A DNA stretch of 64,000 nt from contig JAEZEJ010000028.1 in the NCBI GenBank assembly GCA_023417775.1, positions 1 to 64,000 of the forward strand. Reading direction: 5' to 3'. The notes under the pieces were generated by a model. That model had not been told where the DNA came from and did no database searches. It saw nothing but the letters and a program-made list of their open reading frames with translations. Below, in pieces: positions 42,640-50,788 of this stretch; positions within the stretch are counted from its first letter, which is position 1, and each line of letters starts with the position of its first letter. The translations under genes were made by a program, and so were the position numbers. Source of the stretch: Actinomycetes bacterium (lineage in GTDB: Bacteria; Actinomycetota; Actinomycetes; Propionibacteriales; Nocardioidaceae).

Positions 42640-44322
42640 ATGGGATCGGCAGAGGAGACGGGTGACGACACCGACGCCGTGTACGACCGCTACTCCCGCC
42701 TGGTCCAGGACCTCCTCGGCGTCCCCGTCGCCCTGGTCACCAGGGTCGCCGACGACCATCAGGAGTTCATCGGCGCCGTCGGCCTCCCCGAGCCGTGGCA
42801 GACCGATCGCACCACCCCGTTGTCGCACTCGTTCTGTCAGTACGTGCGTTCCGACGACGCCCCGCTCGTCGTCAGCGACGCCCGCGAGGTGGACACGCTC
42901 CGCGACAACCTCGCGATCGGCGATCTCGGTGTCGTCGCCTATGCCGGAGTGCCGCTGCGCGACGGCCACGGCACCACCATCGGCGCCCTCTGCGCGATCG
43001 ACACCGAGCCCCGCGCCTGGGACGACCGCGAGCTCGCGGTCCTGCACGACATCTCGCTCGCCTGCACCGCCCACCTGCGCTCATCGGTGGCGGCCGCCGA
43101 GGCGACGGCCGCCCGCGAGCGCACCGAGCGCGAGAGCCGGCGGACGGCCGCGCTGCTGCAGATGGCGGAGGCCTTCGCCGCGACCACCACGATCCGCGAC
43201 GTACTCGAAGCGGCGAGCCGACTGGGCGAGCTCGTGGGAGCGGGAGCCGTCAGCATCGGACTGGCGGACGGCTCCGGGACGCTGACCTGGCACACCGGCG
43301 ACGGCACCCGGACCTCGATCAGCGCCGAGGACTGGGACGGACTCCGGCGCGCACTGCCCGCCACCCCGGTCTTCACGACCTCGCCGGCCGCTCTCGGACC
43401 GGAGCTGCTGGAGCTGCTGCCCGATGACGTGACCGCGACGGCCACCGGCGCGGCCACCGTGCTCCCCCTCCGGGTCGAGACCCGCACCATCGGCCTGGCG
43501 GCGATCGTCTGGTCCGACACGCTCGCGGTTCCCGCCGCCGACCAGCTCACGCTGACCGCCCTCGCCCGTTACACCTCGGTCGCACTCGACCGCGCCCAGC
43601 TGCTGGAGGCGCGGCAGAATGCCGCCCATCATCTTCAGCGGTCGATGCTCTCGGAGGTCCCGGCGATCGCCGGGCTGCCGATCCGCGCCGTCTACCGCAC
43701 CGCTCAGGCCGCCGACGAGGTCGGCGGGGACTGGTACGACGTTCTGGAGCTGTCCGATGGCCGCGTGGCGATCGCGGTCGGCGATGTCGCCGGTCACGAT
43801 ATCGAGGCGGCCTCGGCGATGGGGCAGCTGCGCTTCGCCCTGCGCACCCTGTTGTGGAGCCGGCACGCCGAGCCGTCGGCGCTGCTGACGGCCCTGGACG
43901 ATCTGAACGTCAGCATCGGGCCGGACGCCCTCACCACCGTCGTGCTGGCGATCCTCGGAGCCCCCGAGGAGGATGGACGCCGCACGCTGACGTGGAGCAA
44001 TGCGGGTCACCTGCCTCCGATCCTCCGACGCTCAGGGCAGCCGGCCGCGCTGATGGAGGCGGCCCCCGATCTCATGCTGGGCGTCGCGGCGGACAGCATC
44101 CGCGCCGACCACCGGACCCGGCTGGCACCAGGGGACGTCTTCGCGCTGTTCACCGACGGACTGGTCGAGCAGCGGGGAGCCGACGTCTCACGTGGGCTGA
44201 CGGCACTGACCCGCGCCCTCGACGAGCGCGATCCCCTCGACCCCGATGACATCGCCCACGCCCTGACCCAGGGGACCGACCGCCGCGACGACCTCGTGCT
44301 CCTCACCCTCCGCGTGGACTGA
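42640..44322 (+). CDS. GAF-GAF-PP2C (RsbU/SpoIIE-like) serine phosphatase
   Basis: A 560-residue signalling phosphatase. GAF domain 1 (about 25-160, ending VPLRDGHGTTIGALCAIDTEPRAW), GAF domain 2 (about 180-330), then a SpoIIE-type PP2C domain (about 345-558) with the metal-binding Asp residues in ADEVGGDWYDVLEL, AVGDVAGHDIEAA and LFTDGLVEQR. It probably dephosphorylates an anti-sigma-factor antagonist in a stress switch; no partner is encoded next to it. Confidence 0.9.
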   Translation: MGSAEETGDDTDAVYDRYSRLVQDLLGVPVALVTRVADDHQEFIGAVGLPEPWQTDRTTPLSHSFCQYVRSDDAPLVVSDAREVDTLRDNLAIGDLGVVAYAGVPLRDGHGTTIGALCAIDTEPRAWDDRELAVLHDISLACTAHLRSSVAAAEATAARERTERESRRTAALLQMAEAFAATTTIRDVLEAASRLGELVGAGAVSIGLADGSGTLTWHTGDGTRTSISAEDWDGLRRALPATPVFTTSPAALGPELLELLPDDVTATATGAATVLPLRVETRTIGLAAIVWSDTLAVPAADQLTLTALARYTSVALDRAQLLEARQNAAHHLQRSMLSEVPAIAGLPIRAVYRTAQAADEVGGDWYDVLELSDGRVAIAVGDVAGHDIEAASAMGQLRFALRTLLWSRHAEPSALLTALDDLNVSIGPDALTTVVLAILGAPEEDGRRTLTWSNAGHLPPILRRSGQPAALMEAAPDLMLGVAADSIRADHRTRLAPGDVFALFTDGLVEQRGADVSRGLTALTRALDERDPLDPDDIAHALTQGTDRRDDLVLLTLRVD

Positions 44323-44329
44323 GTGTCCC

Positions 44330-44359
44330 CGTTGAGTGTGGGGCACCCCACACTCAACG
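44330..44359. terminator. Perfect 14-bp hairpin between convergent genes
   Basis: CGTTGAGTGTGGGG / CCCCACACTCAACG separated by CA, placed between the phosphatase stop (44322) and the MMPL stop (44366). Likely a bidirectional terminator. Confidence 0.75.
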
Positions 44360-44365
44360 AGTGCC

Positions 44366-46705
44366 CTAGACCTTCGCGGCGGGCTTCTCACCCAGCGACT
44401 CGAGCAGCTTCTCGCCCTCGACGTCGAGATCGGGGAGCAGCCGGTCGAGCCAGCGCGGCAGTCTCCAGGCCCGGTCCCCGAACATCGCCATGAGGGCCGG
44501 CACGAGGGTCATCCGCACCAGGAAGGCGTCGATCGCGATCGCGACGGCCAGGGCGAAGCCGATCTGCTTGATCATCGGATCGCCGTTGAAGATGAAGCCC
44601 GAGAACACCGAGACCATGATGATCGCGGCAGCGACCACCACCCGGCTGGAGTGCGAGAAGCCGTCGATGACGGAGTCGCGACCCCGGTGGCCGTGCACCC
44701 ACGACTCACGCATCGAGGACACCAGGAACACCTGGTAGTCCATCGCGAGGCCGTAGGCGATGCCGGTGACCAGGATCGGGAGCATGGCCATGACCGGCCC
44801 GGTCGAGTCCAGGCCGAAGAGCTGGTTCACCCAGCCCCACTGGAAGACCGCGGTCGTCAGACCGAGGGTCGCGAGGATCGACAGCAGGAAGCCGGCCGTG
44901 GCCTTCAACGGCACCAGCAGTGAACGGAACACCAGGGTCAGCACCAGCAACGACAGCACGAGCACGATCGCCAGGTAGACCGGCATGACATCGGCCATCT
45001 TCTCGGCGATGTCGATGCCCATCGCGGTCTGACCGGTGATCCCGAGCGTGACGCCGAAGTCCTGTTCGTAGCCGTCTGAGGCCTCGCGCAGCTCGTGCAC
45101 CAGGGTGTCGGTCTCCGGATCGGTCGGGCCGCTCTGGGGGACGACGGACATGATGACGGTCCGGCCGTCCTCGCTCATGCCCGCCACCTCGGCGGAGGCG
45201 ACATCCTCATTGCCGGAGATGTCCTCGGCCACCGCCCCGACGGCCGTCGGATCGACCGGATTCTGATCGGCCGATGCCACCACGACGAGCAACGGGCCGT
45301 TCGAGCCCTCACCGAAGGCGCGACTGGTGACCTCGTAGCTCTCGCGCTGCACCGACCCCTCGTTGTAGTTCTCCCCCGATGGCAAGCCCATGCGCATGTC
45401 GAGGGCGGGGATGGCTGCGACGGCGGCGATGGCCACGACACCGATCGCGACCACGAAGCGGTTCTTGGTCACGAAATTGGCCCAGCCCCGGGCGATGCCG
45501 TGGTCGTCGCCGTCGACGACCTTGCGCGAGTAGCTCTCCCGGGCCTTCGGGCGGACGATCCGCTCTCCGACGAGCCCCAGCAGAGCCGGCAGCAGGGTCA
45601 GCGCGACGAGCACCGAGATCGCGACTGTCGCGGCGGCGATGATCGCCATGCTGCTCAGCAGGCTGATGCCGATCACCAGCAGGGCGAGCAGGGCGATCAC
45701 GACGGTGGTGCCGGCGAAGAACACCGCGCTGCCGGCGGTGCCCACGGCGCGACCTGCCGCCTCATGTGCGGTGAGCCCCTCGCGCATGACCAATCGACGC
45801 TGCCGATTGACGATGAAGAGGGCGTAGTCGATGCCCACGGCCAGGCCCAGCATGAGGCCGAGGACGAGGGACATCGAGTTGAGCTGGTAGAAGTGCGCGA
45901 GGGCATAGGCGCCACCCACACCGGTGCCGACGCCGACGATCGCCGTGAGCAGCGGTAGACCGGCGGCCACGAGCGAGCCGAGGGTGAGGATCAGCACCAC
46001 GGCCGCGACCACGAGGCCGATCACCTCGCCCAAACCCACGACCTCGGGCAGCTCCTGCAGGGACCCGCCCGGCAGGACGTTGATCCCGGCGTCCTCCGTG
46101 GGCTGCTCAGCGGCATGCAGGACATCCTCGATGGTGCCCTGCGGCAGGTCGAAGGTCTGCTGGGTGAACTGGAACTGCAGCATCGCCACGCTGCCATCGG
46201 CGGAGACCACCATGCCCGGAACCGGCTGCGCCTGGGCTCCTTCACCGACCACGAGCGGAAGGGGCTGGTCGAGCTCGACGCCCGAGGCACGCGCCGCGAG
46301 CGCCTGCTGGACGGCGGCGACCTGCTCGGCGGCCTGGGCCTGGGCGGCCTCGGGGTCGGCACTCGCGGCGAGCTCGGCGGGATCGACGACCTCGCCGTTC
46401 TCGTAGACATCCGCAGCGGCCTGGCCGAGCGCGGCGGCCGCCTGCGGGTCGTCGTAGAAGTTCTCGCCGTCGGGTGCCTCGAAGACGATGGCCCCTTGCC
46501 CGCCGGCGGCCTCGGGCAGGTCCGCGGAGAGCTGGTCGATGACATCCTGCGCCGGGACGTCGTTGATCGTGAACTCCGAGCTCATCCGCGGCGTGTTCAG
46601 CGCGAGCGAGCCGCCGATGACGGCGAGCAGGATCACCCACGCGCCGATGAAACGGAACGGGTGGGCGAAGGCCGACTTGCCGAGCCGGTAGAGCAGCGTG
46701 GACAC
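44366..46705 (-). CDS. MMPL-family RND transporter
   Basis: A 779-residue transporter with 12 transmembrane segments in two halves, each with a large outer loop (about 40-215 and 430-560). The family motifs GLAVGIDYALFIVNRQRR and YGLAMDYQVFLVSSMRES carry the proton-relay Asp-Tyr. The first loop is Ala/Glu/Gln-rich (AEQVAAVQQALAARA), likely coiled coil. Exports lipids or drugs by proton antiport. GTG start with GAGGAGA upstream. It is divergent from a TetR gene, suggesting inducible export. Confidence 0.92.
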   Translation of the reverse strand: MSTLLYRLGKSAFAHPFRFIGAWVILLAVIGGSLALNTPRMSSEFTINDVPAQDVIDQLSADLPEAAGGQGAIVFEAPDGENFYDDPQAAAALGQAAADVYENGEVVDPAELAASADPEAAQAQAAEQVAAVQQALAARASGVELDQPLPLVVGEGAQAQPVPGMVVSADGSVAMLQFQFTQQTFDLPQGTIEDVLHAAEQPTEDAGINVLPGGSLQELPEVVGLGEVIGLVVAAVVLILTLGSLVAAGLPLLTAIVGVGTGVGGAYALAHFYQLNSMSLVLGLMLGLAVGIDYALFIVNRQRRLVMREGLTAHEAAGRAVGTAGSAVFFAGTTVVIALLALLVIGISLLSSMAIIAAATVAISVLVALTLLPALLGLVGERIVRPKARESYSRKVVDGDDHGIARGWANFVTKNRFVVAIGVVAIAAVAAIPALDMRMGLPSGENYNEGSVQRESYEVTSRAFGEGSNGPLLVVVASADQNPVDPTAVGAVAEDISGNEDVASAEVAGMSEDGRTVIMSVVPQSGPTDPETDTLVHELREASDGYEQDFGVTLGITGQTAMGIDIAEKMADVMPVYLAIVLVLSLLVLTLVFRSLLVPLKATAGFLLSILATLGLTTAVFQWGWVNQLFGLDSTGPVMAMLPILVTGIAYGLAMDYQVFLVSSMRESWVHGHRGRDSVIDGFSHSSRVVVAAAIIMVSVFSGFIFNGDPMIKQIGFALAVAIAIDAFLVRMTLVPALMAMFGDRAWRLPRWLDRLLPDLDVEGEKLLESLGEKPAAKV

Positions 46706-46726
46706 GCGGGCGATCTCCTCAGAACA

Positions 46727-46755
46727 AAGTGATAGACAACTCTCATATCGTAGAA
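46727..46755. promoter_or_regulatory. AT-rich divergent promoter/operator of mmpL and tetR
   Basis: The 89-bp gap holds an AT-rich block, GATAGACAACTCTCATATC, an imperfect inverted sequence with GATA/TATC ends. It is the only AT-rich stretch here and suits a TetR operator overlapping both promoters. Confidence 0.45.
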
Positions 46756-46794
46756 TGAAGTCCCAAGCCGGACCACGTTGAGCACAGGAGAGTC

Positions 46795-47409
46795 ATGTCA
46801 CAGCGCCGCGACAGCCGTCGCAATGCCGAGCGCATCGTGCAGGCACTGCGCGAACTGTGGACCGCCGATGCCTCACCGTCGATGGAGCAGGTGGCCCAGC
46901 GTGCCGGGGTGGGCATCGCGACGCTCTACCGCCACTTCCCGAATCGCGGCTCGCTGGAGATGGCCACCTGCCAGGCGCTGTTCGCCGAGGAGATCGCCCC
47001 GATCGTCGACCGCGCTGCCGCGGCGGACGAGCTGGACCTGCTCGCGGTGGCCGAGGAGTTCGTGGCGGCGATCGGCCGCTATGCACCGCTGCTCAGCGCG
47101 AGCGAGGTCTCGGAGGTGACCGACGAGGCCCTCGAGGCGCTGGCAGATCCCTTCGTGGAGCTCCTGCGCTCCGGCCAGGAGGCAGGCGTCCTGCGCCCGG
47201 ATCTCGAGCCGGTGGACCTCCTCTGGGTCCTGCGGATGCTGGTGCTCGGCCTGACCTCCGAGGCCTCCTCGCGGACCGTGCGCCGGCGATATCTGGCCCT
47301 GATCCTGCCGTCACTGGGACCCGGCGGACCGGCCATGCCCCCGTTGTCCGAGGACGACTACGAGCGACTGGGGATCGCGCCGGAGAACCGGGGCCCCGCC
47401 CCCGCCTGA
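46795..47409 (+). CDS. TetR-family regulator of the MMPL transporter
   Basis: A 204-residue TetR protein with HTH PSMEQVAQRAGVGIATLYRHFPNRGSLEMA. The C-terminal domain (SEVTDEALEALADPFVELLRSGQEAGVLRPDLEPVDLLWVLRMLVLGL) is of the 'SBP-like/TetR_C' kind. CAGGAGAGTC precedes the ATG. It is divergent from mmpL, which it probably represses until a ligand binds. Confidence 0.88.
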   Translation: MSQRRDSRRNAERIVQALRELWTADASPSMEQVAQRAGVGIATLYRHFPNRGSLEMATCQALFAEEIAPIVDRAAAADELDLLAVAEEFVAAIGRYAPLLSASEVSEVTDEALEALADPFVELLRSGQEAGVLRPDLEPVDLLWVLRMLVLGLTSEASSRTVRRRYLALILPSLGPGGPAMPPLSEDDYERLGIAPENRGPAPA

Positions 47410-47429
47410 CCAGCCCTACCCCTGGGTGG

Positions 47430-47493
47430 GCGGTACGCCGTCACCCTCATCCACCGGCCACGAGGTTGACCGGCTACCGCCGCCGCGGACGGG
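47430..47493 (-). repeat. 3'-end repeat R6
   Basis: CGGTACGCCGTCACCCTCAT ... GAGGTTGACCGGCTACCGCC hairpin (imperfect), ending in GGGTCA at the stop of the GlxA-type regulator. Between convergent genes. Confidence 0.68.
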
Positions 47494-48450
47494 TCAGGCG
47501 GTGTCGAGGCAGGTGAACTGGCGGCGGTAGGCGGCCGGGCTCGTGCCCCGCAGTGCGCCGAAGTGGTGCCTCAGCGTGGCCGCCGCGCCGAATCCGCACC
47601 GGCGGGCGATCTCCTCGACGGACAGCCGCGTCTGCTCCAGCAGCTGCTCGGCCCGGCCGACCCGTTCGGCGGTCAGCCATTGCAATGGGGTCGTGCCGGT
47701 CTCGTCGCGGAAGCGCCGGGCGAAGGTGCGCTCGGACATGCTCGCCACGCGCGCCAGCTCGGCCACGGAGATCGGCTCGTCGAGTCGATCGCGGGCCCAC
47801 TGCAGGACATCGCCGAGGGACTCGCAGTCCTCGGCTCGCACCGGGGTCGGCACGAACTGCGCCTGGCCGCCCCCACGATGCGGGGGCATGACGATGCGGC
47901 GCGCGGCCGTGGCCGCCGTCGCGGCGCCGAAGGCCTGTCGCATCAGGTGCAGATTGGCGTCGATCCCGGCCGCTGATCCGGCCCCGGTGAGAATCGGCCC
48001 GTCCTCGACGTAGAGCACCGAGACGTCGACCTCGGTCGCGGGGAAGCGTGCCGCCATCTCCTCGCCGTAGCGCCAGTGGGTCGTGGCGCGGCGATGGTCG
48101 AGGAGTCCCGCGTAGCCGAGCGTGAAGGCCGCCGTGCAGGAGGCGACGATGGTGGAGCCGTGATCGTAGGCCGCCCGCAGAGCCTCGCTGATCGCGGGCT
48201 GCTCGATCCGGAAGTCCCGGCTCGCGGCGACGGCGACCAGGTCGGCGGTCGCCACCCGCTCGAGATCGTGCTCGACGTACAGGTCGAAGCCGGACGAACC
48301 GCCCACCCGTCCCGGCCGTGGCGTGCACATGGTGACATCGAAGACCGGGTTGTCGTCCTCGGGGTGGAAGGGCTCGGCCCAGATCTCGGTGATGACGCCG
48401 AGTCCGAAGGTCTCCACTCCCTCCGGCACGATCACGGCGACGGAGTGCAT
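47494..48450 (-). CDS. GlxA-family AraC-type transcriptional regulator
   Basis: A 318-residue regulator. The N-terminal DJ-1/PfpI-like domain (MHSVAVIVPEGVETFGLGVITEIWA, STIVASCTAAFTLGYAGLLDHRRATTHW) holds the nucleophile-elbow Cys, and the C-terminal AraC HTH pair starts ISVAELARVASMSERTFARRFRDETGTTPLQWL. AGGAGG lies 4 nt before the ATG. Target genes are unknown; a palindrome upstream may be its operator. Confidence 0.9.
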   Translation of the reverse strand: MHSVAVIVPEGVETFGLGVITEIWAEPFHPEDDNPVFDVTMCTPRPGRVGGSSGFDLYVEHDLERVATADLVAVAASRDFRIEQPAISEALRAAYDHGSTIVASCTAAFTLGYAGLLDHRRATTHWRYGEEMAARFPATEVDVSVLYVEDGPILTGAGSAAGIDANLHLMRQAFGAATAATAARRIVMPPHRGGGQAQFVPTPVRAEDCESLGDVLQWARDRLDEPISVAELARVASMSERTFARRFRDETGTTPLQWLTAERVGRAEQLLEQTRLSVEEIARRCGFGAAATLRHHFGALRGTSPAAYRRQFTCLDTA

Positions 48451-48485
48451 GGGGCCTCCTGGCGGGATCTTGACGAACGATGTCC

Positions 48486-48507
48486 TTCCAGCCACTCGTG
48501 GCCGGAA
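48486..48507. promoter_or_regulatory. Candidate operator palindrome upstream of the glxA-type gene
   Basis: TTCCAGCCAC-TC-GTGGCCGGAA, 10-bp arms with one mismatch, in the 81-bp gap between the regulator and a small divergent gene. Could be an autoregulatory site. Confidence 0.5.
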
Positions 48508-48531
48508 TTTCACGATAGCAGAATAACTGCC

Positions 48532-48660
48532 ATGTGGTTGCTCCTGATCGTCTTCGCTCTCCTCGCCGGGCTGTCCCTGGTCACCCTGGTGATCGACCTC
48601 CGAGAGGACGGCTACGGCGTCCGGCCTCCGCCGCCCTCTCGTGACACGTCCTCGCGGTGA
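48532..48660 (+). CDS. Small single-helix membrane protein
   Basis: A 42-residue protein: one N-terminal membrane helix (MWLLLIVFALLAGLSLVTLVI), then DLREDGYGVRPPPPSRDTSSR. The 'DGYG-RPPPPS' tail after a single helix resembles small conserved actinobacterial proteins of unknown function. It is divergent from the GlxA-type gene, and its last 49 nt overlap the end of the GNAT gene on the other strand. Confidence 0.6.
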   Translation: MWLLLIVFALLAGLSLVTLVIDLREDGYGVRPPPPSRDTSSR

Positions 48661-49268
48661 CGCCGGGGGCGCACCATCGAGGTGAGCGACACGTGCTCGA
48701 AGGCGGTCGTCGACGAGGTGGGCTCGAAGCCCCAGCGCGCGTAGAGCCGGGCGGACCGGGGCGTGGTGGAGGTCAACGCGGCCCGCTGCCCGGCGGCGTC
48801 GATGACGGCCAGTCGGTGCGCCAGCAGCGCACCGCCCGCTCCTCGGCCTCGTGCCGCGGCGCTGACCCCGATATCGGCGAGATACCAGCGCGGTTCCTTG
48901 GAGCCTTGCCGGCGGCGGCGCGAAGCCACCCGAAGCCCCCACGCGACGGCGGCGGCGAGTCCCCGCGGACCCATCGCGGCGACGATCGACGGCGTCTGGA
49001 CCAGCAATCGCGAGAGACGCCGGTGATGCCCTGGCGGCGTCCACACCGCGGCGGCCACGATCCGGTCCCCATCGCGGGCGATGTCGATGGTCTCGTGCTC
49101 GGTGCCGAGGATCCGGGCGGAGGCAGCGAAGAACCGCCGCATCCGATCCTGGCGGTCCGGCCCGGGAAACAGCCGGCTCATGAACGGGTCGTCGCGGAAG
49201 GCTTCGGCCAGCACATCGGCGACCGCCTCGAGATCGGCATCGCGCGCCGTCTCCACCCGCAGCTCCAC
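48612..49268 (-). CDS. GNAT-family N-acetyltransferase
   Basis: A 218-residue GNAT protein: VETARDADLEAVADVLAEAFRDDPFMSRLFPG, motif A ADIGVSAAARGRGAGGALLAHRLAVID and motif B STTPRSARLYARWGFEP. It resembles the PuuA/antibiotic-tolerance-type actinobacterial GNATs with an N-terminal DPxxxxLFP segment. GTG start with GGAGGAGG upstream. It ends close to the small gene on the other strand. Acceptor unknown. Confidence 0.83.
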   Translation of the reverse strand: MELRVETARDADLEAVADVLAEAFRDDPFMSRLFPGPDRQDRMRRFFAASARILGTEHETIDIARDGDRIVAAAVWTPPGHHRRLSRLLVQTPSIVAAMGPRGLAAAVAWGLRVASRRRRQGSKEPRWYLADIGVSAAARGRGAGGALLAHRLAVIDAAGQRAALTSTTPRSARLYARWGFEPTSSTTAFEHVSLTSMVRPRRHREDVSREGGGGRTP

Positions 49269-49391
49269 GCGTCCTCCTCCGTCGACCGATCAGCGGGCTC
49301 ACGCTATCGCCAGCCACCCTCCGTCCCGCCCTCCGCACCCGTGAGCGGTGCGTGACGCACCTCCCCTCTCCCTCCCGCACGGGGCGGGGGA

Positions 49392-50138
49392 TCAGGTGAG
49401 GCGCTCGAACAGGCCGGCCCACTGCGCCGGAGTCAGATCGCGCGGCAGGGACCGCGACCCGATGCCGAGATCGCGCAGGGCCCGATCGGTGCCGGAGGCT
49501 CCGACCGAACGCAGCATCGCGGCCATCCCCCGTCCGCGGGCCGTGAAGACGGCTTTCACGAAACGTTCGTAGTCGCGTCGCCGGTCGCTCGGCACCAGCG
49601 GATCGGCTCGCCGTCGCACCGTGAGGATGCCGCCGTCGACATTCGGTCGCGGCCGGAAGGCCGTCGCCGGGACGCGACGGTCCAGCCGCACCGTGAACCA
49701 CGGATCGGTCTGGGCCGTGAGCATCGTCCGACCCCCGACCCCGGACCGCTTGCGCGCCACCTCCCACTGCAGCAGCAGGATCGCATCGCTCCAGCCGGGT
49801 GCGGACAGCAGTCGCCGCAGGATCGGCGTGCTGAGATTGAAGGGGAGATTGCCCACCACCACGGGGCGGTCCAGCCGCACGCGCAGGGCATCGAGATGCA
49901 TCACCCGGGCGGCGGGCGCTGAGCCGCGTGTCGCCCGGACGCAGGCCGGGTCGATGTCGATGGCGAGCAACGATCGGCCGCGCGCGGCGAGCGGCCGGGT
50001 CAACGCGCCGTGCCCGCACCCGATCTCCAGGATCGGGCCGGAGGTCTGGTCGACGAGATAGAGGATGCGGCCGATGGCGCCGCGGTCATGCAGGAAGTTC
50101 TGGCCGAGCTCAGGTCGGCCACCAGAAGGGGATCGCAC
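49392..50138 (-). CDS. erm: Erm-family 23S rRNA adenine N6-methyltransferase
   Basis: A 248-residue rRNA methyltransferase: RPELGQNFLHDRGAIGRIL, SAM motif I EIGCGHG (38-44), acidic motif II AIDIDP, and catalytic motif IV NLPF (97-100) in VVVGNLPFNLST. This is Erm rather than KsgA because of its length, the GQNFLHD start and its leader region. Erm methylates A2058 of 23S rRNA and gives macrolide-lincosamide-streptogramin B resistance. It starts at GTG 50138 behind a GGAG that is paired in a hairpin, so synthesis is probably inducible. Confidence 0.85.
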   Translation of the reverse strand: MRSPSGGRPELGQNFLHDRGAIGRILYLVDQTSGPILEIGCGHGALTRPLAARGRSLLAIDIDPACVRATRGSAPAARVMHLDALRVRLDRPVVVGNLPFNLSTPILRRLLSAPGWSDAILLLQWEVARKRSGVGGRTMLTAQTDPWFTVRLDRRVPATAFRPRPNVDGGILTVRRRADPLVPSDRRRDYERFVKAVFTARGRGMAAMLRSVGASGTDRALRDLGIGSRSLPRDLTPAQWAGLFERLT

Positions 50139-50144
50139 GAAGTG

Positions 50145-50178
50145 CTCCAGTGTGAAGAGGGAACGACGAGTACTGGAG
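50145..50178 (-). promoter_or_regulatory. Hairpin sequestering the erm ribosome binding site
   Basis: In the transcript, CTCCAGT (50178-50172) pairs perfectly with ACTGGAG (50151-50145). The GGAG of the second arm is the erm Shine-Dalgarno, 6 nt before its GTG. The 20-nt loop is 50152-50171. Matches the translational attenuation of inducible erm genes. Confidence 0.7.
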
Positions 50179-50180
50179 GT

Positions 50181-50213
50181 ACGGCGCGACGAGGTTCAGC
50201 GAGGGCGCGCCGT
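50181..50213 (-). promoter_or_regulatory. Second leader hairpin of erm
   Basis: A perfect 8-bp pair, ACGGCGCG with CGCGCCGT, around 17 nt. Its upstream arm overlaps the last base of the leader stop codon, so a ribosome stalled on or ending the leader would disturb it. Confidence 0.55.
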
Positions 50214-50275
50214 CAGGCGCTGCGCTCGCGAACGAGGCTCAGCCGCCCGTAGGCGGCCTTGGTTATCGATCCCAT
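50213..50275 (-). CDS. Putative erm leader peptide (20 residues)
   Basis: A complete small reading frame, MGSITKAAYGRLSLVRERSA, 74 nt upstream of the erm start. Its ATG lies 6 nt after TAGGGT, as expected for a leaderless transcript starting at the ATG. The RLSLVRER part may be the stalling segment, though it matches none of the well-known stall motifs exactly. A 6-bp hairpin (50242-50247/50252-50257) lies inside it. Drug-dependent stalling here would open the hairpin that hides the erm ribosome binding site. Confidence 0.62.
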   Translation of the reverse strand: MGSITKAAYGRLSLVRERSA

Positions 50276-50281
50276 GCCGAC

Positions 50282-50287
50282 ACCCTA
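50282..50287 (-). promoter_or_regulatory. Candidate -10 box of the erm leader transcript
   Basis: TAGGGT on the minus strand, 6 nt before the leader ATG at 50275. No ribosome binding site between. Confidence 0.55.
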
Positions 50288-50308
50288 GTACAGGGCGATG
50301 ATGGAGGC

Positions 50309-50788
50309 GTGTATCCCGTCCTTCGCCCTCTGCGCAGTGCCGACGAGGCCTCGGTGGTCGACGTCTGGCGCCGGGCCGTCGAGGCGACCCACGAGTTCCT
50401 CTCTCCCGAGGACATCGACTTCTACGAGGGACACATCCGCGACGCCTACCTCCCGGCGCTGGACGTGACCGTTGCGGAGCTGAGCGGGCGCATCGTGGGC
50501 TTCCTCGGATTGCAGGAGCATCGCGTCGAGATGCTCTTCGTCGACCCGGATGCCCACAATCTCGGGATCGGCACCCGGCTCCTCGCCCACGCCACCGCTC
50601 GGCACGCGACCCTCGATCTCGACGTCAACGAGCAGAACCCCACGGCAGTGGACTTCTACCGCTCGCGCGGTTTCGTCGAGACCGGACGCTCGCCGACCGA
50701 CGGCGAGGGTCGTCCCTTCCCGCTGCTCCACCTGCGCGGCCCCTACACCGACCGACAGCGTCAATCGCCCAGCAGCCGGCGCTCATAG
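50309..50788 (+). CDS. YjaB-like GNAT acetyltransferase
   Basis: A 159-residue GNAT: YPVLRPLRSADEASVVDVWRRAVEATHEFLSPEDIDFYEGHIRDAYLPA (the 'hFL..edi' segment of YjaB-like enzymes), MLFVDPDAHNLGIGTRLLAHATARHA (acetyl-CoA loop) and NEQNPTAVDFYRSRGFVETG. GTG start at 50309. It is divergent from the erm leader with about 33 nt between starts, so the promoters overlap. Its end overlaps the convergent response regulator by 28 nt. Acceptor unknown. Confidence 0.8.
   Translation: MYPVLRPLRSADEASVVDVWRRAVEATHEFLSPEDIDFYEGHIRDAYLPALDVTVAELSGRIVGFLGLQEHRVEMLFVDPDAHNLGIGTRLLAHATARHATLDLDVNEQNPTAVDFYRSRGFVETGRSPTDGEGRPFPLLHLRGPYTDRQRQSPSSRRS

Noticed and set aside
1684..47493. R-family repeats as a CRISPR array
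   Set aside because: Copies are dispersed over 45 kb, contain internal hairpins and are not separated by regular spacers; no cas genes.
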